Shown here: positions 44,308-53,092 of the stretch, one piece after another
How positions within the stretch are numbered: the stretch's first letter is position 1
Layout of the letters: each line of letters starts with the position of its first letter
NCBI RefSeq assembly: GCF_001306115.1
Contig: NZ_LGCL01000025.1
Location: 62,001-126,000, forward strand
DNA length: 64,000 nt
From: Ornatilinea apprima
GTDB lineage: Bacteria > Chloroflexota > Anaerolineae > Anaerolineales > Anaerolineaceae
Direction: 5' to 3'
Notes under the pieces: generated by a model
The model's input: only the letters and a program-made list of their open reading frames with translations
What the model was told of the DNA's origin: nothing
Database searches by the model: none
Program-made: the position numbers and the translations under genes

Positions 44308-44354
44308 GTACATCTGTGTACCTGTATTGTACAGAAATCTTTTCGCAATTTCCA
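44308..44354 (-). promoter_or_regulatory. Promoter with phased GTAC boxes, 98-residue gene
   Basis: On the minus strand TGGAAA (44354-44349), a 17-bp spacer and TACAAT (44331-44326). GTAC occurs at 44308, 44318 and 44329, one helical turn apart, covering the -10 and start region. Confidence 0.5.
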
Positions 44355-44381
44355 GTCTTTTTTGGACAGAATTGCAAAACA

Positions 44382-44395
44382 TTCACATATGTGAA
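44382..44395. promoter_or_regulatory. TTCACATATGTGAA palindrome
   Basis: A perfect 14-base palindrome about 100 bases upstream of the 98-residue gene, differing by one base from the site at 36021-36034. Confidence 0.45.
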
Positions 44396-44403
44396 AACGA
44401 TCG

Positions 44404-44865
44404 TCAGTCGCCGCTGGCGGTTTCGTAGCCCGCCGCTTTCCAGTCGTTCATGCCGCCGGCCATGCTGGTTACCTGCTCAAACCCGGCTTCCAGCAGAATA
44501 TCGCGCCCCACCGCGCTGCGGTTGCCAGAGCGGCAAACCACCACAATCGACTGATCTTTGGGCAATTCATCCACCCGCCCGGCCAGTTGCCCCAGCGGAA
44601 TCAGTGTTGCCCCGGGGATATGCGCCTCGCGCCATTCCTCCGGCTCGCGCACATCCAGCATCAACACGCCTTGCTCGCGCAGGTCGGCGGCCTGCGCCAC
44701 GCTGACTTCCAGCGGCAGGTCTCCGGCTGCCGCGTCCACAACCGCGGACGGGCTCTGATTCATGCTGCCAAACAAGAAGGCGGCCGCCAACCCCAGCGCC
44801 AAAACGACCCCGCCCCATAACCAGATGGAGCCTTGCTGTTTCTTTGGTTTGCTTGTTTTCTTCAT
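44404..44865 (-). CDS. Membrane-anchored rhodanese
   Basis: A 153-residue protein with one N-terminal membrane helix (WLWGGVVLALGLAAAFLFG) and a single rhodanese domain: LMLDVREPEEWREAHIPGA, active-site loop CRSGNRS (Cys near 111) and the end block GGMNDWKAAG. Outward or inward orientation is not clear. Single-domain rhodaneses carry sulfur as a persulfide for detoxification or sulfur transfer. It is divergent from the large membrane protein and has no obvious partner. Confidence 0.9.
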   Translation of the reverse strand: MKKTSKPKKQQGSIWLWGGVVLALGLAAAFLFGSMNQSPSAVVDAAAGDLPLEVSVAQAADLREQGVLMLDVREPEEWREAHIPGATLIPLGQLAGRVDELPKDQSIVVVCRSGNRSAVGRDILLEAGFEQVTSMAGGMNDWKAAGYETASGD

Positions 44866-44921
44866 GTTTCACCTGTATTCACCGGCCAGCCGGCTGCCGC
44901 GTGCTGCGCGCCCGCCAGACC

Positions 44922-44930
44922 TGATATAAT
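44922..44930 (+). promoter_or_regulatory. Extended -10 promoter of the 661-residue gene
   Basis: TGATATAAT matches the extended -10 consensus and lies 26 bases before the ATG at 44957, giving a very short leader. No -35 is seen. Confidence 0.55.
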
Positions 44931-44956
44931 GGTTCCAATTTCAATTGGATGAAAAT

Positions 44957-46942
44957 ATGCCCTCAAAAGTTACCTTCATCAAACAAAACCCCCAACCGCT
45001 TCTTTTTTTGGCCCTGCTGCTGGCTAATTTTGGCGTCTACATCCCCTGGCTCGGATTGTACGGCGATGATTGGTCGTACCTCTACCTGTACCATGCCGCC
45101 GGCGCGGGCGCCTACCCGGCCTTTGTCTCTGCCGACCGGCCCTTCTCGGCCTGGGTGTATATGCTCTTCACCCCCCTGTTTGGCGAGTGGGTGGCGGGGT
45201 ATCACCTGCTGCTGCTGGGTCTGCGCTGGCTGGCTGCTTACCTTTTCTGGCGAATTTTGCTCAGAATATGGCCCGGGCAGCGCCGCCTGGCTTTCGCCGC
45301 CGCGGCCATTCTGTGCATTTATCCCGGCTTTAAACAGCAGCCCCTGCCGCTGGAGTTTATTCTCCATTTCACCGTCTTGTGTCTGTTTTTCCTTTCGCTG
45401 TGGCTGATGCTGCAGGCTGCCAGCGCACAGAAGCGCGCCTGGCTGTGGAACGCCGCCGGGGCGGTCAGCGCGTTGAGCCTGTTCTCCGTTGAATACTTCA
45501 TCGGCCTGGAGATTCTACGCCCGCTGCTGCTGTGGTTCGTGCTGCGCGAGAGCGTCCCCAACCCGCGCCAGCGCCTGCGCAAAATTGCCTGGCTGTGGCT
45601 GCCTTACCTGGGCGTGCTGGCCGGTTTTCTATACTGGCGTGTCTTCATCTATTCCTTCCAGTTCTACCAGCCGCAGTTTTTGAACGGCCTGCGCACAGAC
45701 GCCCCCAAAACCCTGGTGATGCTCGCCTGGAGCGTGGTGGAAAGCCTGTGGAAAGCCGCTTTTCAGTCCTGGCCGCTGCCGCTCAGCACCCAGCAGGGAC
45801 TGCCCGAGCTGATGCTGCGCGCCGCGGTTGCCCTGACCGGCTTCGCGGCTGCCGCCTGGCTGCTTGCCCGCGCAGAGCGCGCCCGCCCCGCTTCTTCCGA
45901 ACCGGACTCCCTGCCCTGGGAAGCCCTGCTAACCGGCCTGCTGGGCATGTTTGCCGCCGGCTGGCCCTATTGGCTCACCTATATCCCCATCTGGCTGGAA
46001 TTCCCCTGGGACCGCCCGCTGCTTTCCTTCTTGCCCGGAGTGGCGATCTTTCTGGCGGCCCTGCTGGAAGTCCTTTTCCGCCCGCGCGTGTGGAAGTTCG
46101 CCGCCGCCCTGCTCTTTGCATCGGCGCTGGTAACCAACTTCGTCAACGCGCGCAGCTATATCCAGCGCTGGCAGCAGGCCAGCTCTTACCTGCAGCAGCT
46201 CACCATCCGCGCCCCCGGCCTGGAACCAGGCGCGATTCTGCTCACCCATGATATTGGTCTCGATTATTACGGCGACTCATCCCTCACCCCCGCCATCAAC
46301 TGGGCCTACGCCCCCGATCTGCAAGGTACCACCCTGCTCTACCGCATGTTTGACCTGAATGTGCGCATGAACAGCCTGTGGGTTGGTCTCGACCCATCCA
46401 AGCCCCTTGAGCACAACTATCGCACCTTAACCTTCGAGGGCGATCCCAAAGACTATCTGGTGGTGTACTTAAACCCCAACGGCTGTCTGCGCGTGTTGGG
46501 TCCCGGCGATATTCCCTCACCGGCCACACCCGACTGGCTGAGTGACCTGAGCGCCAGCGCCCGTCTGGAACTGATCCAGACCGCCCCTGCCCAACCGGCG
46601 CGCCTGCCGCATGTTTTTGGCCGCCCCCCGCAAGATGCCTGGTGCGGCGCCTTCCAGCAGATTGAACTTGCCCGCCAGACGGGCAACATCGTCCTCGCCG
46701 CCAGCCAGGCCCGCCAGACCGTAGAAGAAGGACTGACCGCCCGCGACCGTTCCGAATATCTGCCGCTCATCGCCGTTCTGGCCCAGGATGGCGATTGGAG
46801 CACTGCCCGGCTGCTGGCGGAACGCGCCGCAGAAATCACAGAGCTGCGCCCCGCCCTGCGCGCCCAACTGGAAGCACTGGCGGCAGACCCGGCACTGGAC
46901 GCCGGGCAGGTGAGCGCGCTGCTCGCAGCCATTCCGCAATAA
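44957..46942 (+). CDS. Large polytopic membrane protein, glycosyltransferase-like
   Basis: A 661-residue protein with about ten hydrophobic helices in residues 10-430 and a soluble C-terminal part rich in Ala/Leu/Arg. The early luminal motif YGDDWSYLYLY and the DDxS-type acidic pair after the first helix resemble GT-C glycosyltransferases (dolichyl/undecaprenyl-phosphate-sugar dependent), but the rest is too divergent to name. The C-terminal ~150 residues resemble helical repeats. The ATG at 44957 is preceded by an extended -10 promoter and almost no leader. A terminator follows. Function remains open. Confidence 0.6.
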   Translation: MPSKVTFIKQNPQPLLFLALLLANFGVYIPWLGLYGDDWSYLYLYHAAGAGAYPAFVSADRPFSAWVYMLFTPLFGEWVAGYHLLLLGLRWLAAYLFWRILLRIWPGQRRLAFAAAAILCIYPGFKQQPLPLEFILHFTVLCLFFLSLWLMLQAASAQKRAWLWNAAGAVSALSLFSVEYFIGLEILRPLLLWFVLRESVPNPRQRLRKIAWLWLPYLGVLAGFLYWRVFIYSFQFYQPQFLNGLRTDAPKTLVMLAWSVVESLWKAAFQSWPLPLSTQQGLPELMLRAAVALTGFAAAAWLLARAERARPASSEPDSLPWEALLTGLLGMFAAGWPYWLTYIPIWLEFPWDRPLLSFLPGVAIFLAALLEVLFRPRVWKFAAALLFASALVTNFVNARSYIQRWQQASSYLQQLTIRAPGLEPGAILLTHDIGLDYYGDSSLTPAINWAYAPDLQGTTLLYRMFDLNVRMNSLWVGLDPSKPLEHNYRTLTFEGDPKDYLVVYLNPNGCLRVLGPGDIPSPATPDWLSDLSASARLELIQTAPAQPARLPHVFGRPPQDAWCGAFQQIELARQTGNIVLAASQARQTVEEGLTARDRSEYLPLIAVLAQDGDWSTARLLAERAAEITELRPALRAQLEALAADPALDAGQVSALLAAIPQ

Positions 46943-46949
46943 AACATAT

Positions 46950-46980
46950 CCGGCCGGGTTTCCCCGGCCGGTTCATTGTT
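46950..46980 (+). terminator. Terminator after the large membrane protein
   Basis: CCGGCCGGG (46950-46958) pairs with CCCGGCCGG (46963-46971), followed by TTCATTGTT. Confidence 0.6.
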
Positions 46981-47722
46981 CCTGGGTGTCTTCATCCACA
47001 CCCGCGCGCAGGTCTGGCGGCAGGGTCAAGAAACCCGTCTGCCCCAGGCCTCGCCCGCGCATAGCCTCTGGCGGCGGTTTTATCTCCAGCTCGCAGAAAT
47101 CATCTCCGGCTGCCGTGCAGTGCACCTCGCGCACCAGATAATCATCCCTCCCCAACAGGTAAGCCAGTGCCCCGCGCGCGCTGCCCACCAAACCGTAACA
47201 AATGGGCTCATGGGTCAGCGGGCTGTCCCAACATTCAAAACAAAAATCCACTCGCAGGCTGGCGCTCAATCCACGCAGGCTCACCTCCACCCGTTGGATG
47301 CTGGTACCTTCCATAGCCTCCGCCAGGGTCTGCATAGCCAGGTGCAGACGCAGACGCTCATCACCCATCTGCGCGAGCTGCTCTTTGGCCGTTTTCACCG
47401 CTGGCAGGCCGCCAAACGTCTCCGCGAAGCTGTTCTTTCCGGCGCGGTAGGCCAGGGCGCGATAGCCGCGCTCGCCGTAGATCTCCCGCACCGCCGCGAT
47501 GATCTTCTGATACGCCGCGTATGGAAACGTCTTCTCCCAATTGTTAACCAGCAACCCGGCCAGTGAATCGGTCAGCCCGGCCCGCCGCAGAATCGCCAGC
47601 ATGCCGGGGTGCCCTACCAGCAGCCGCAGCGCCGAGAGCCGCGCGATCACCTCCCGACCCGAAAGAAAGAGACCGACCGGCGGCGGTTGCCTAGAAGTAG
47701 ATGATGTGGATTGAGAATTCAT
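46973..47722 (-). CDS. V4R-domain protein
   Basis: A 249-residue protein with a C-terminal V4R (4-vinyl reductase) domain: CYGLVGSARGALAYLLGRDD and EVHCTAAGDDFCELEI. The domain binds small hydrophobic or porphyrin-like ligands in regulators and enzymes; three Cys/His positions (Cys in DFCFEC, HCTAAGDDFC) could bind metal. A helical N-terminal half precedes it. No DNA-binding domain is evident, so it may be a sensor partner or enzyme. AGGGG precedes ATG 47722, preferred to starts at 47737 and 47770. It is divergent from the ABC transporter. Confidence 0.8.
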   Translation of the reverse strand: MNSQSTSSTSRQPPPVGLFLSGREVIARLSALRLLVGHPGMLAILRRAGLTDSLAGLLVNNWEKTFPYAAYQKIIAAVREIYGERGYRALAYRAGKNSFAETFGGLPAVKTAKEQLAQMGDERLRLHLAMQTLAEAMEGTSIQRVEVSLRGLSASLRVDFCFECWDSPLTHEPICYGLVGSARGALAYLLGRDDYLVREVHCTAAGDDFCELEIKPPPEAMRGRGLGQTGFLTLPPDLRAGVDEDTQEQ

Positions 47723-47846
47723 CGCGTACCCCTGCATCCCTATTATCGACAATTCTACGCTTTGTGGCAACTTCTTCTACCACCACTTTTCTCACACATC
47801 ATTTGAATGCGAAGATGTCGCAGCTTAACGATCACTTAAAGCCTCC

Positions 47847-47896
47847 TTGACAGTCGGCTGATTTGCCAGTAAGATTTTTTCATTGTGCTTTATAAT
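47847..47896 (+). promoter_or_regulatory. Candidate promoters of the ABC transporter leader
   Basis: TTGACA (47847-47852) -17- TAAGAT (47870-47875) is one candidate; a perfect TATAAT at 47891-47896 without a well-placed -35 is the second. Either would give a 160-180 base leader before the coding sequence. Confidence 0.5.
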
Positions 47897-47906
47897 TAGA
47901 GAAAAA

Positions 47907-48061
47907 ATGGAACCATATCAACGTAGTCGGACGAAAGTTTTATTATTGAATGGCTGACCTCCAGCGGGGAGTGATGTAGGCTGTTAGCTAAACGGCATTC
48001 TTACACCTCACGCGAGATCAGCGTGAGGTGTTTTCTTTAACCTCAGAAAGGATGCCCGCCC
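47907..48061 (+). ncRNA. Structured leader RNA with terminator/antiterminator (candidate riboswitch)
   Basis: Elements in order: hairpin GCTG-ACCTC-CAGC (47953-47965); GGGGAGT (47966-47972); hairpin GCTGTT-AGCTA-AACGGC (47980-47996); intrinsic terminator (48003-48034). GTGATGTA (47971-47978) can pair with TACA(CC)TCAC (48002-48011), which would break the terminator. The loop ACCTC (47957-47961) repeats the terminator's 5' arm and could pair with GAGGT in its 3' arm. I match it to no riboswitch family; GGGGAGU recalls yybP-ykoY, but the rest does not fit. A 16-codon ORF (47907-47957) may be translated within it. Confidence 0.45.
48003..48038 (+). terminator. Intrinsic terminator in the leader of the ABC operon
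   Basis: ACACCTCACGC (48003-48013) pairs perfectly with GCGTGAGGTGT (48021-48031) around a 7-nt loop, followed by TTTCTTT. It lies 23 bases before the ribosome-binding/start region of the transporter gene, so it must be bypassed for expression. Confidence 0.85.
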
Positions 48062-49789
48062 ATGATTAGACCTCAAGACAGGATTTTCAAAACCCAGTCC
48101 AGCGGGACAAAATCATTCACCCCGGCAGACGCGCTGGCTCTGCTGGTGGTGATTGCCCTGGTCTCCATCGGCGCCTGGATTGCGCTTAACAGCCCCGCGT
48201 CGATTGAAGGGCCCAATATTTCCCTATCTCCCAGCGTTTTACCGGTATACGCGCTCTTCTCGGTTGCGCGCATGGCTGCCGCATACTTGCTTTCGCTGGT
48301 GTTTACCCTTTTATATGGGCGGGCAGCCGCCTATCACCGCCGCGCAGAAAAGGTATTACTCCCTCTTCTGGATATTTTACAAAGCATTCCCATTTTATCC
48401 TTTTTACCAGTCGTTCTACTGAGCCTGAACGCCATCTTACCCGAAGGCATTGCCAGCGAATTGGCGGCGGTGGTGCTGATCTTTACCAGCCAGGCCTGGA
48501 ATATGACCTTTGCCTGGTACCAATCGCTGACCACCATTCCCAAAGAGCTGAAAGAAGCCAGCACCATTTTTCGCCTCAACACGTGGATGCAGTTCATTTC
48601 TCTGGAGCTGCCGTTTGGCATGATCAGCCTTATTTGGAACAGTATGATGAGTTGGGCTGGCGGCTGGTTCTTCTTGATGGCTGCCGAGATATTCACTGTT
48701 GGCGAGCGCGACTTCCGCCTTCCCGGGCTGGGGGCATACCTGCACGAAGCCGCCAACCAGGGCGATCTCAGCGCCATTGGCTGGGGTTTAGGCGTGTTGG
48801 TGCTGATCATCGTGCTCCTTGATCAATTTGTGTGGCGGCCCTTGCTGGCCTGGTCAGACCGGTTCAAAGTGGAAATGATCGAAAACGACAATCCGCCGCA
48901 ATCCTGGTTTTATGAATGGCTGCACTCCTCGTGGTTTTCTTTACAGCTCTCAAAACACATCTTGCAGCCTTTGCGCAAGCGCATCGACACGCGCCTGCAA
49001 AAACAACCGCTGCCTGTCGCCGGCAGCTCCAGCGAAGAGAAAAAACCGACTTTTCTGGTCTCTCTACTGCGCCTGATCCTTATTGGCGTGATCGCTTATG
49101 GCGCGTTTCGCGCTGTGGAGCTCTTGGAAATGCTCAGCCTCGCCGACTGGCTAACTATTGGGCTGGGCGTTCTGGCAACCTTTTTGCGCGTGCTGGCCGC
49201 ATTATTGCTGGCGCTTTTATGGACCATCCCTGTAGGAGTGGCGATTGGAACCAATCCACGCCTGGCTACCGTGCTGCAGCCGGTGGTACAAATTGCCGCC
49301 TCTGTGCCAGCAACAGCTCTGTTCCCCATGCTGCTGCTTTTTTTGCTCACCCTCCCCGGCGGCCTAAACATTGCAGCCGTCGGATTAATGCTGATGGGCA
49401 CCCAATGGTACCTGTTGTTCAATGTCATTGCCGGGGCCAGCGCCATTCCGCAAGACCTCAAATACACGGCCAAATTAATGGGCCTCAACGGATGGAAGCG
49501 CTGGACGACCCTCATTCTGCCCTCTCTATTTCCTTACCTCATCACCGGCGCCATTACTGCCAGCGGTGGCGCGTGGAACGCCAGTATTGTTGCTGAATAC
49601 GTCCAATTTAGCGGCAGCACCTACTCTGCCAAAGGTATTGGCGCGACGATAGCCCAGGCCACCGCTACTGGAAATTACCCGCTATTGCTGGCTGCCACGC
49701 TGTTTATGGTGCTGGTTGTTGTCGTCTTAAACCGCTTCATCTGGCGGCCGTTGTATCAAACCGCCGAAGATCAATATCGAATGGAGTAA
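48062..49789 (+). CDS. ABC transporter with two fused permease domains (nitrate/taurine-type)
   Basis: The 575-residue protein contains two BPD_transp_1 permease domains. The first (about 60-265) has the EAA-like loop SLTTIPKELKEASTIFRLN, the second (about 365-560) AGASAIPQDLKYTAKLMGLN, each followed by LPFGMI or LPSLFP. About twelve helices in all. Single-chain double permeases of this type pair with the ATPase that follows. AAAGGA (48047-48052) precedes the ATG. The stop overlaps the SD of the ATPase gene (GGAGTAA, two bases before ATG). No substrate-binding protein gene adjoins. Substrate unknown; anion, metal or organic solutes are all possible. Confidence 0.87.
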   Translation: MIRPQDRIFKTQSSGTKSFTPADALALLVVIALVSIGAWIALNSPASIEGPNISLSPSVLPVYALFSVARMAAAYLLSLVFTLLYGRAAAYHRRAEKVLLPLLDILQSIPILSFLPVVLLSLNAILPEGIASELAAVVLIFTSQAWNMTFAWYQSLTTIPKELKEASTIFRLNTWMQFISLELPFGMISLIWNSMMSWAGGWFFLMAAEIFTVGERDFRLPGLGAYLHEAANQGDLSAIGWGLGVLVLIIVLLDQFVWRPLLAWSDRFKVEMIENDNPPQSWFYEWLHSSWFSLQLSKHILQPLRKRIDTRLQKQPLPVAGSSSEEKKPTFLVSLLRLILIGVIAYGAFRAVELLEMLSLADWLTIGLGVLATFLRVLAALLLALLWTIPVGVAIGTNPRLATVLQPVVQIAASVPATALFPMLLLFLLTLPGGLNIAAVGLMLMGTQWYLLFNVIAGASAIPQDLKYTAKLMGLNGWKRWTTLILPSLFPYLITGAITASGGAWNASIVAEYVQFSGSTYSAKGIGATIAQATATGNYPLLLAATLFMVLVVVVLNRFIWRPLYQTAEDQYRME

Positions 49790-49791
49790 AC

Positions 49792-51102
49792 ATGAAGAAC
49801 GAAAAACTCCTCCTGGAAGTCAAGAATGTAAGCCAGATTTATGGATCTGGCACGCGCAAATTCACCGCGATCGAAAATATCAACCTGACCCTGCAGGAAG
49901 GTGTGTTTGTATCCTTGTTGGGTCCTTCTGGTTGTGGAAAAAGTACCCTCTTGAGAATCATTACCGGCCTGCAAAAGCCTACTGAGGGGCAGGTGCTTTA
50001 CCGTGGAATGCAGCTGCAAGGAGTCAATCCTCACGCATCGATTGTCTTCCAAACCTTTGCCCTGTTTCCCTGGTTAAATGTTCAGGAAAACGTGGAGCTG
50101 GCCTTGAAAGTGAAAGGAATTCCTTCCGAGCAGCGCACGAAGCATTCAGTGGAGTTGCTGGACAGGGTCGGTCTGGACGGTTTTGAAAACGCCTTCCCGC
50201 GCGAACTTTCCGGCGGCATGCGGCAGAAAGTGGGTTTTGCCCGCGCCATGGCAGTGGAACCGGAACTGCTCTGTCTGGATGAACCCTTCTCCGCGCTGGA
50301 TGTTCTCAGCGCCGAGACCCTGCGCGGCGAACTGTTGGAGCTTTGGTTAAGCGGCAGCATTCCCACCCTCGCTATTCTGATGGTCAGCCACAATATTGAA
50401 GAAGCGGTGTTGATGTCGGACCGCATTGTCGTCATGGACAAGAATCCAGGCAGAATCATTGCCGATATAAAGATTGACCTTGCTCACCCGCGCGCGCGCA
50501 AATCGCCGGAATTTCAACACATTGTCGACCAGGTTTACGCGTTGCTGGCCGGGCAAACCCAGCCCGACGCGTTGGAACTGGGCAGCGCGCCTGGTGAGCC
50601 AGGCCCAACCCGGCGCCTGCCGCAAATGGCCATCAGCGATCTTTCTGGTTTCTTGGAAATGCTGAATGACATTCCCGAACAAAAGACCGATCTTTTCCGC
50701 CTGGCGGAAGGCTCGAACATGGACTCAGACTATATCCTGCGCCTGGCAGACGCGGCAGAGCTTTTAGGTTTTGCGAAAGTAACCAAAGGCGATGTGGAAC
50801 TCACCCCGCTGGGTGAAACCTTTGCCGAAGCGCGAATTTTGGCCCGCAAAGAGATTTTTGCCACCCGCATTCGCCGCATTCCATTCTTCCAATGGCTGCT
50901 CACCATGCTGCGAGCGTCAGACCGCCAGCGCATCAAATGGGATGTGGTTCAGGCCGCCCTGGAATTGGAGTTCCCGCCAGATGAAGCCGAGCGGCAGTTG
51001 GACATTGCCGTTGATTGGGGACGCTACGCCGAAATTCTCGCTTATGATGATGGTGATGGGGTGATCTTCCTGGAGTCTGCGACAGCCACCGTTGCCAATT
51101 GA
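49792..51102 (+). CDS. ABC transporter ATPase with C-terminal AAA-associated domain
   Basis: The 436-residue protein has a nitrate/taurine-type ATPase core: Walker A GPSGCGKST (44-52), Q-loop VFQTFALFPW, signature ELSGGMRQKVGFARAM, Walker B LLCLDEPFSALD and H-loop MVSHNIEEA. Beyond residue 275 an extra winged-helix-like domain (KTDLFRLAEGSNMDSDYILR, FARKEIF... FPPDEAERQLDIAVDWGRYAE) matches the AAA-associated C-terminal domain found in this transporter type; it may bind a regulator or sense the cargo. Two bases after the permease stop, in one operon, ending at a bidirectional terminator. Confidence 0.89.
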   Translation: MKNEKLLLEVKNVSQIYGSGTRKFTAIENINLTLQEGVFVSLLGPSGCGKSTLLRIITGLQKPTEGQVLYRGMQLQGVNPHASIVFQTFALFPWLNVQENVELALKVKGIPSEQRTKHSVELLDRVGLDGFENAFPRELSGGMRQKVGFARAMAVEPELLCLDEPFSALDVLSAETLRGELLELWLSGSIPTLAILMVSHNIEEAVLMSDRIVVMDKNPGRIIADIKIDLAHPRARKSPEFQHIVDQVYALLAGQTQPDALELGSAPGEPGPTRRLPQMAISDLSGFLEMLNDIPEQKTDLFRLAEGSNMDSDYILRLADAAELLGFAKVTKGDVELTPLGETFAEARILARKEIFATRIRRIPFFQWLLTMLRASDRQRIKWDVVQAALELEFPPDEAERQLDIAVDWGRYAEILAYDDGDGVIFLESATATVAN

Positions 51103-51114
51103 TCCCAGAATAAC

Positions 51115-51158
51115 AAAGGCCGGAACCTTCTTCACAGCAGGGCTCCGGCCTTTCTTTT

Positions 51159-51161
<3 letters not shown>
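51115..51161. terminator. Terminator between the ABC operon and potA
   Basis: AAAGGCCGGA (51115-51124) pairs with TCCGGCCTTT (51144-51153), flanked by CTTTTTT on the right and A-rich sequence on the left, so it can serve both convergent operons. Confidence 0.8.
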
Positions 51162-52273
<1,112 letters not shown>

Positions 52274-52277
<4 letters not shown>

Positions 52278-53089
52278 GTGATTTCAATCCCCTTTCTGCG
52301 TTTTGGCTGGTCGAGGTGCCGGAGCCATTCTTGCAATAAAACGATCACTAACGTGACCAGAATGATCACCGCTGCCAGGGTAATCACCAGCGGCACGCGG
52401 GTTGGAAAACGGAGTTGTGAATACAAATAAATCGGCAGGGTATTGTCCGTACCGGTCAGGAAAAAGGTCAGCGCGAACTCATCAAAACTGGTGGTCAGCG
52501 AAGACAAAAACGATGCCAGCAAAGCGGGCATGCAGATCGGCAGGGTTACCCGCCACAGTGTCTGCCAGTAATTCGCGCCCAGGTCCATGGCGGCTTCTTC
52601 AATCCGCTTATCAAAGCCAGCCAGGCGCGCCGCCACAATCAACAGCACATAGGGAATGTTGATCACAACATGCCCAATGCCCACCGTCCACAGGCTTAAC
52701 TCAATCCCCAAAAAGCGGAAGAGCAGCAGCATGGCCACGCCCAGCACCACATAGGGCACCACCAGCGGCAGCGAGGCCACGGTGAGGAAGAAATCTTTGC
52801 CAATGAAGTGAAAGCGCGTTACGCCAATCGCCGCGAAGGTGCCGATGGCGGTAGCCACCAGCGAGGAGAGAATGCCTACCACCAGGCTGTTATACAAAGC
52901 GCGCAGCAGCTCGGTGTCTTCCCACAACTGCTGGTACCATTTGAGGGTAAAGCCCTTCAACGGGAAAGCGAGCAAAGTCGAATCGTTGAAAGAAAACACA
53001 ATCAACAGCACAATGGGAATGTAGAGCAGCAGAGTGATCACCAGGTAATAACCCCAGCCAATGGAGAATGCCAGTTTTCTTTGGTTCAT
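52274..53089 (-). CDS. potC: Spermidine/putrescine ABC transporter permease PotC
   Basis: A 271-residue, six-helix BPD permease with the coupling motif LVVAARLAGFDKRIEEAAMDLGAN (EAA-type, about 155-180). Content and position right next to potB mark it as PotC-like. It lies three bases downstream of potB and overlaps potA. Confidence 0.9.
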
Positions 53090-53092
53090 CGG

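Noticed and set aside
47907..48061. yybP-ykoY manganese or guanidine riboswitch
   Set aside because: Only GGGGAGU resembles yybP-ykoY; the other conserved loops and the guanidine consensus blocks are absent.
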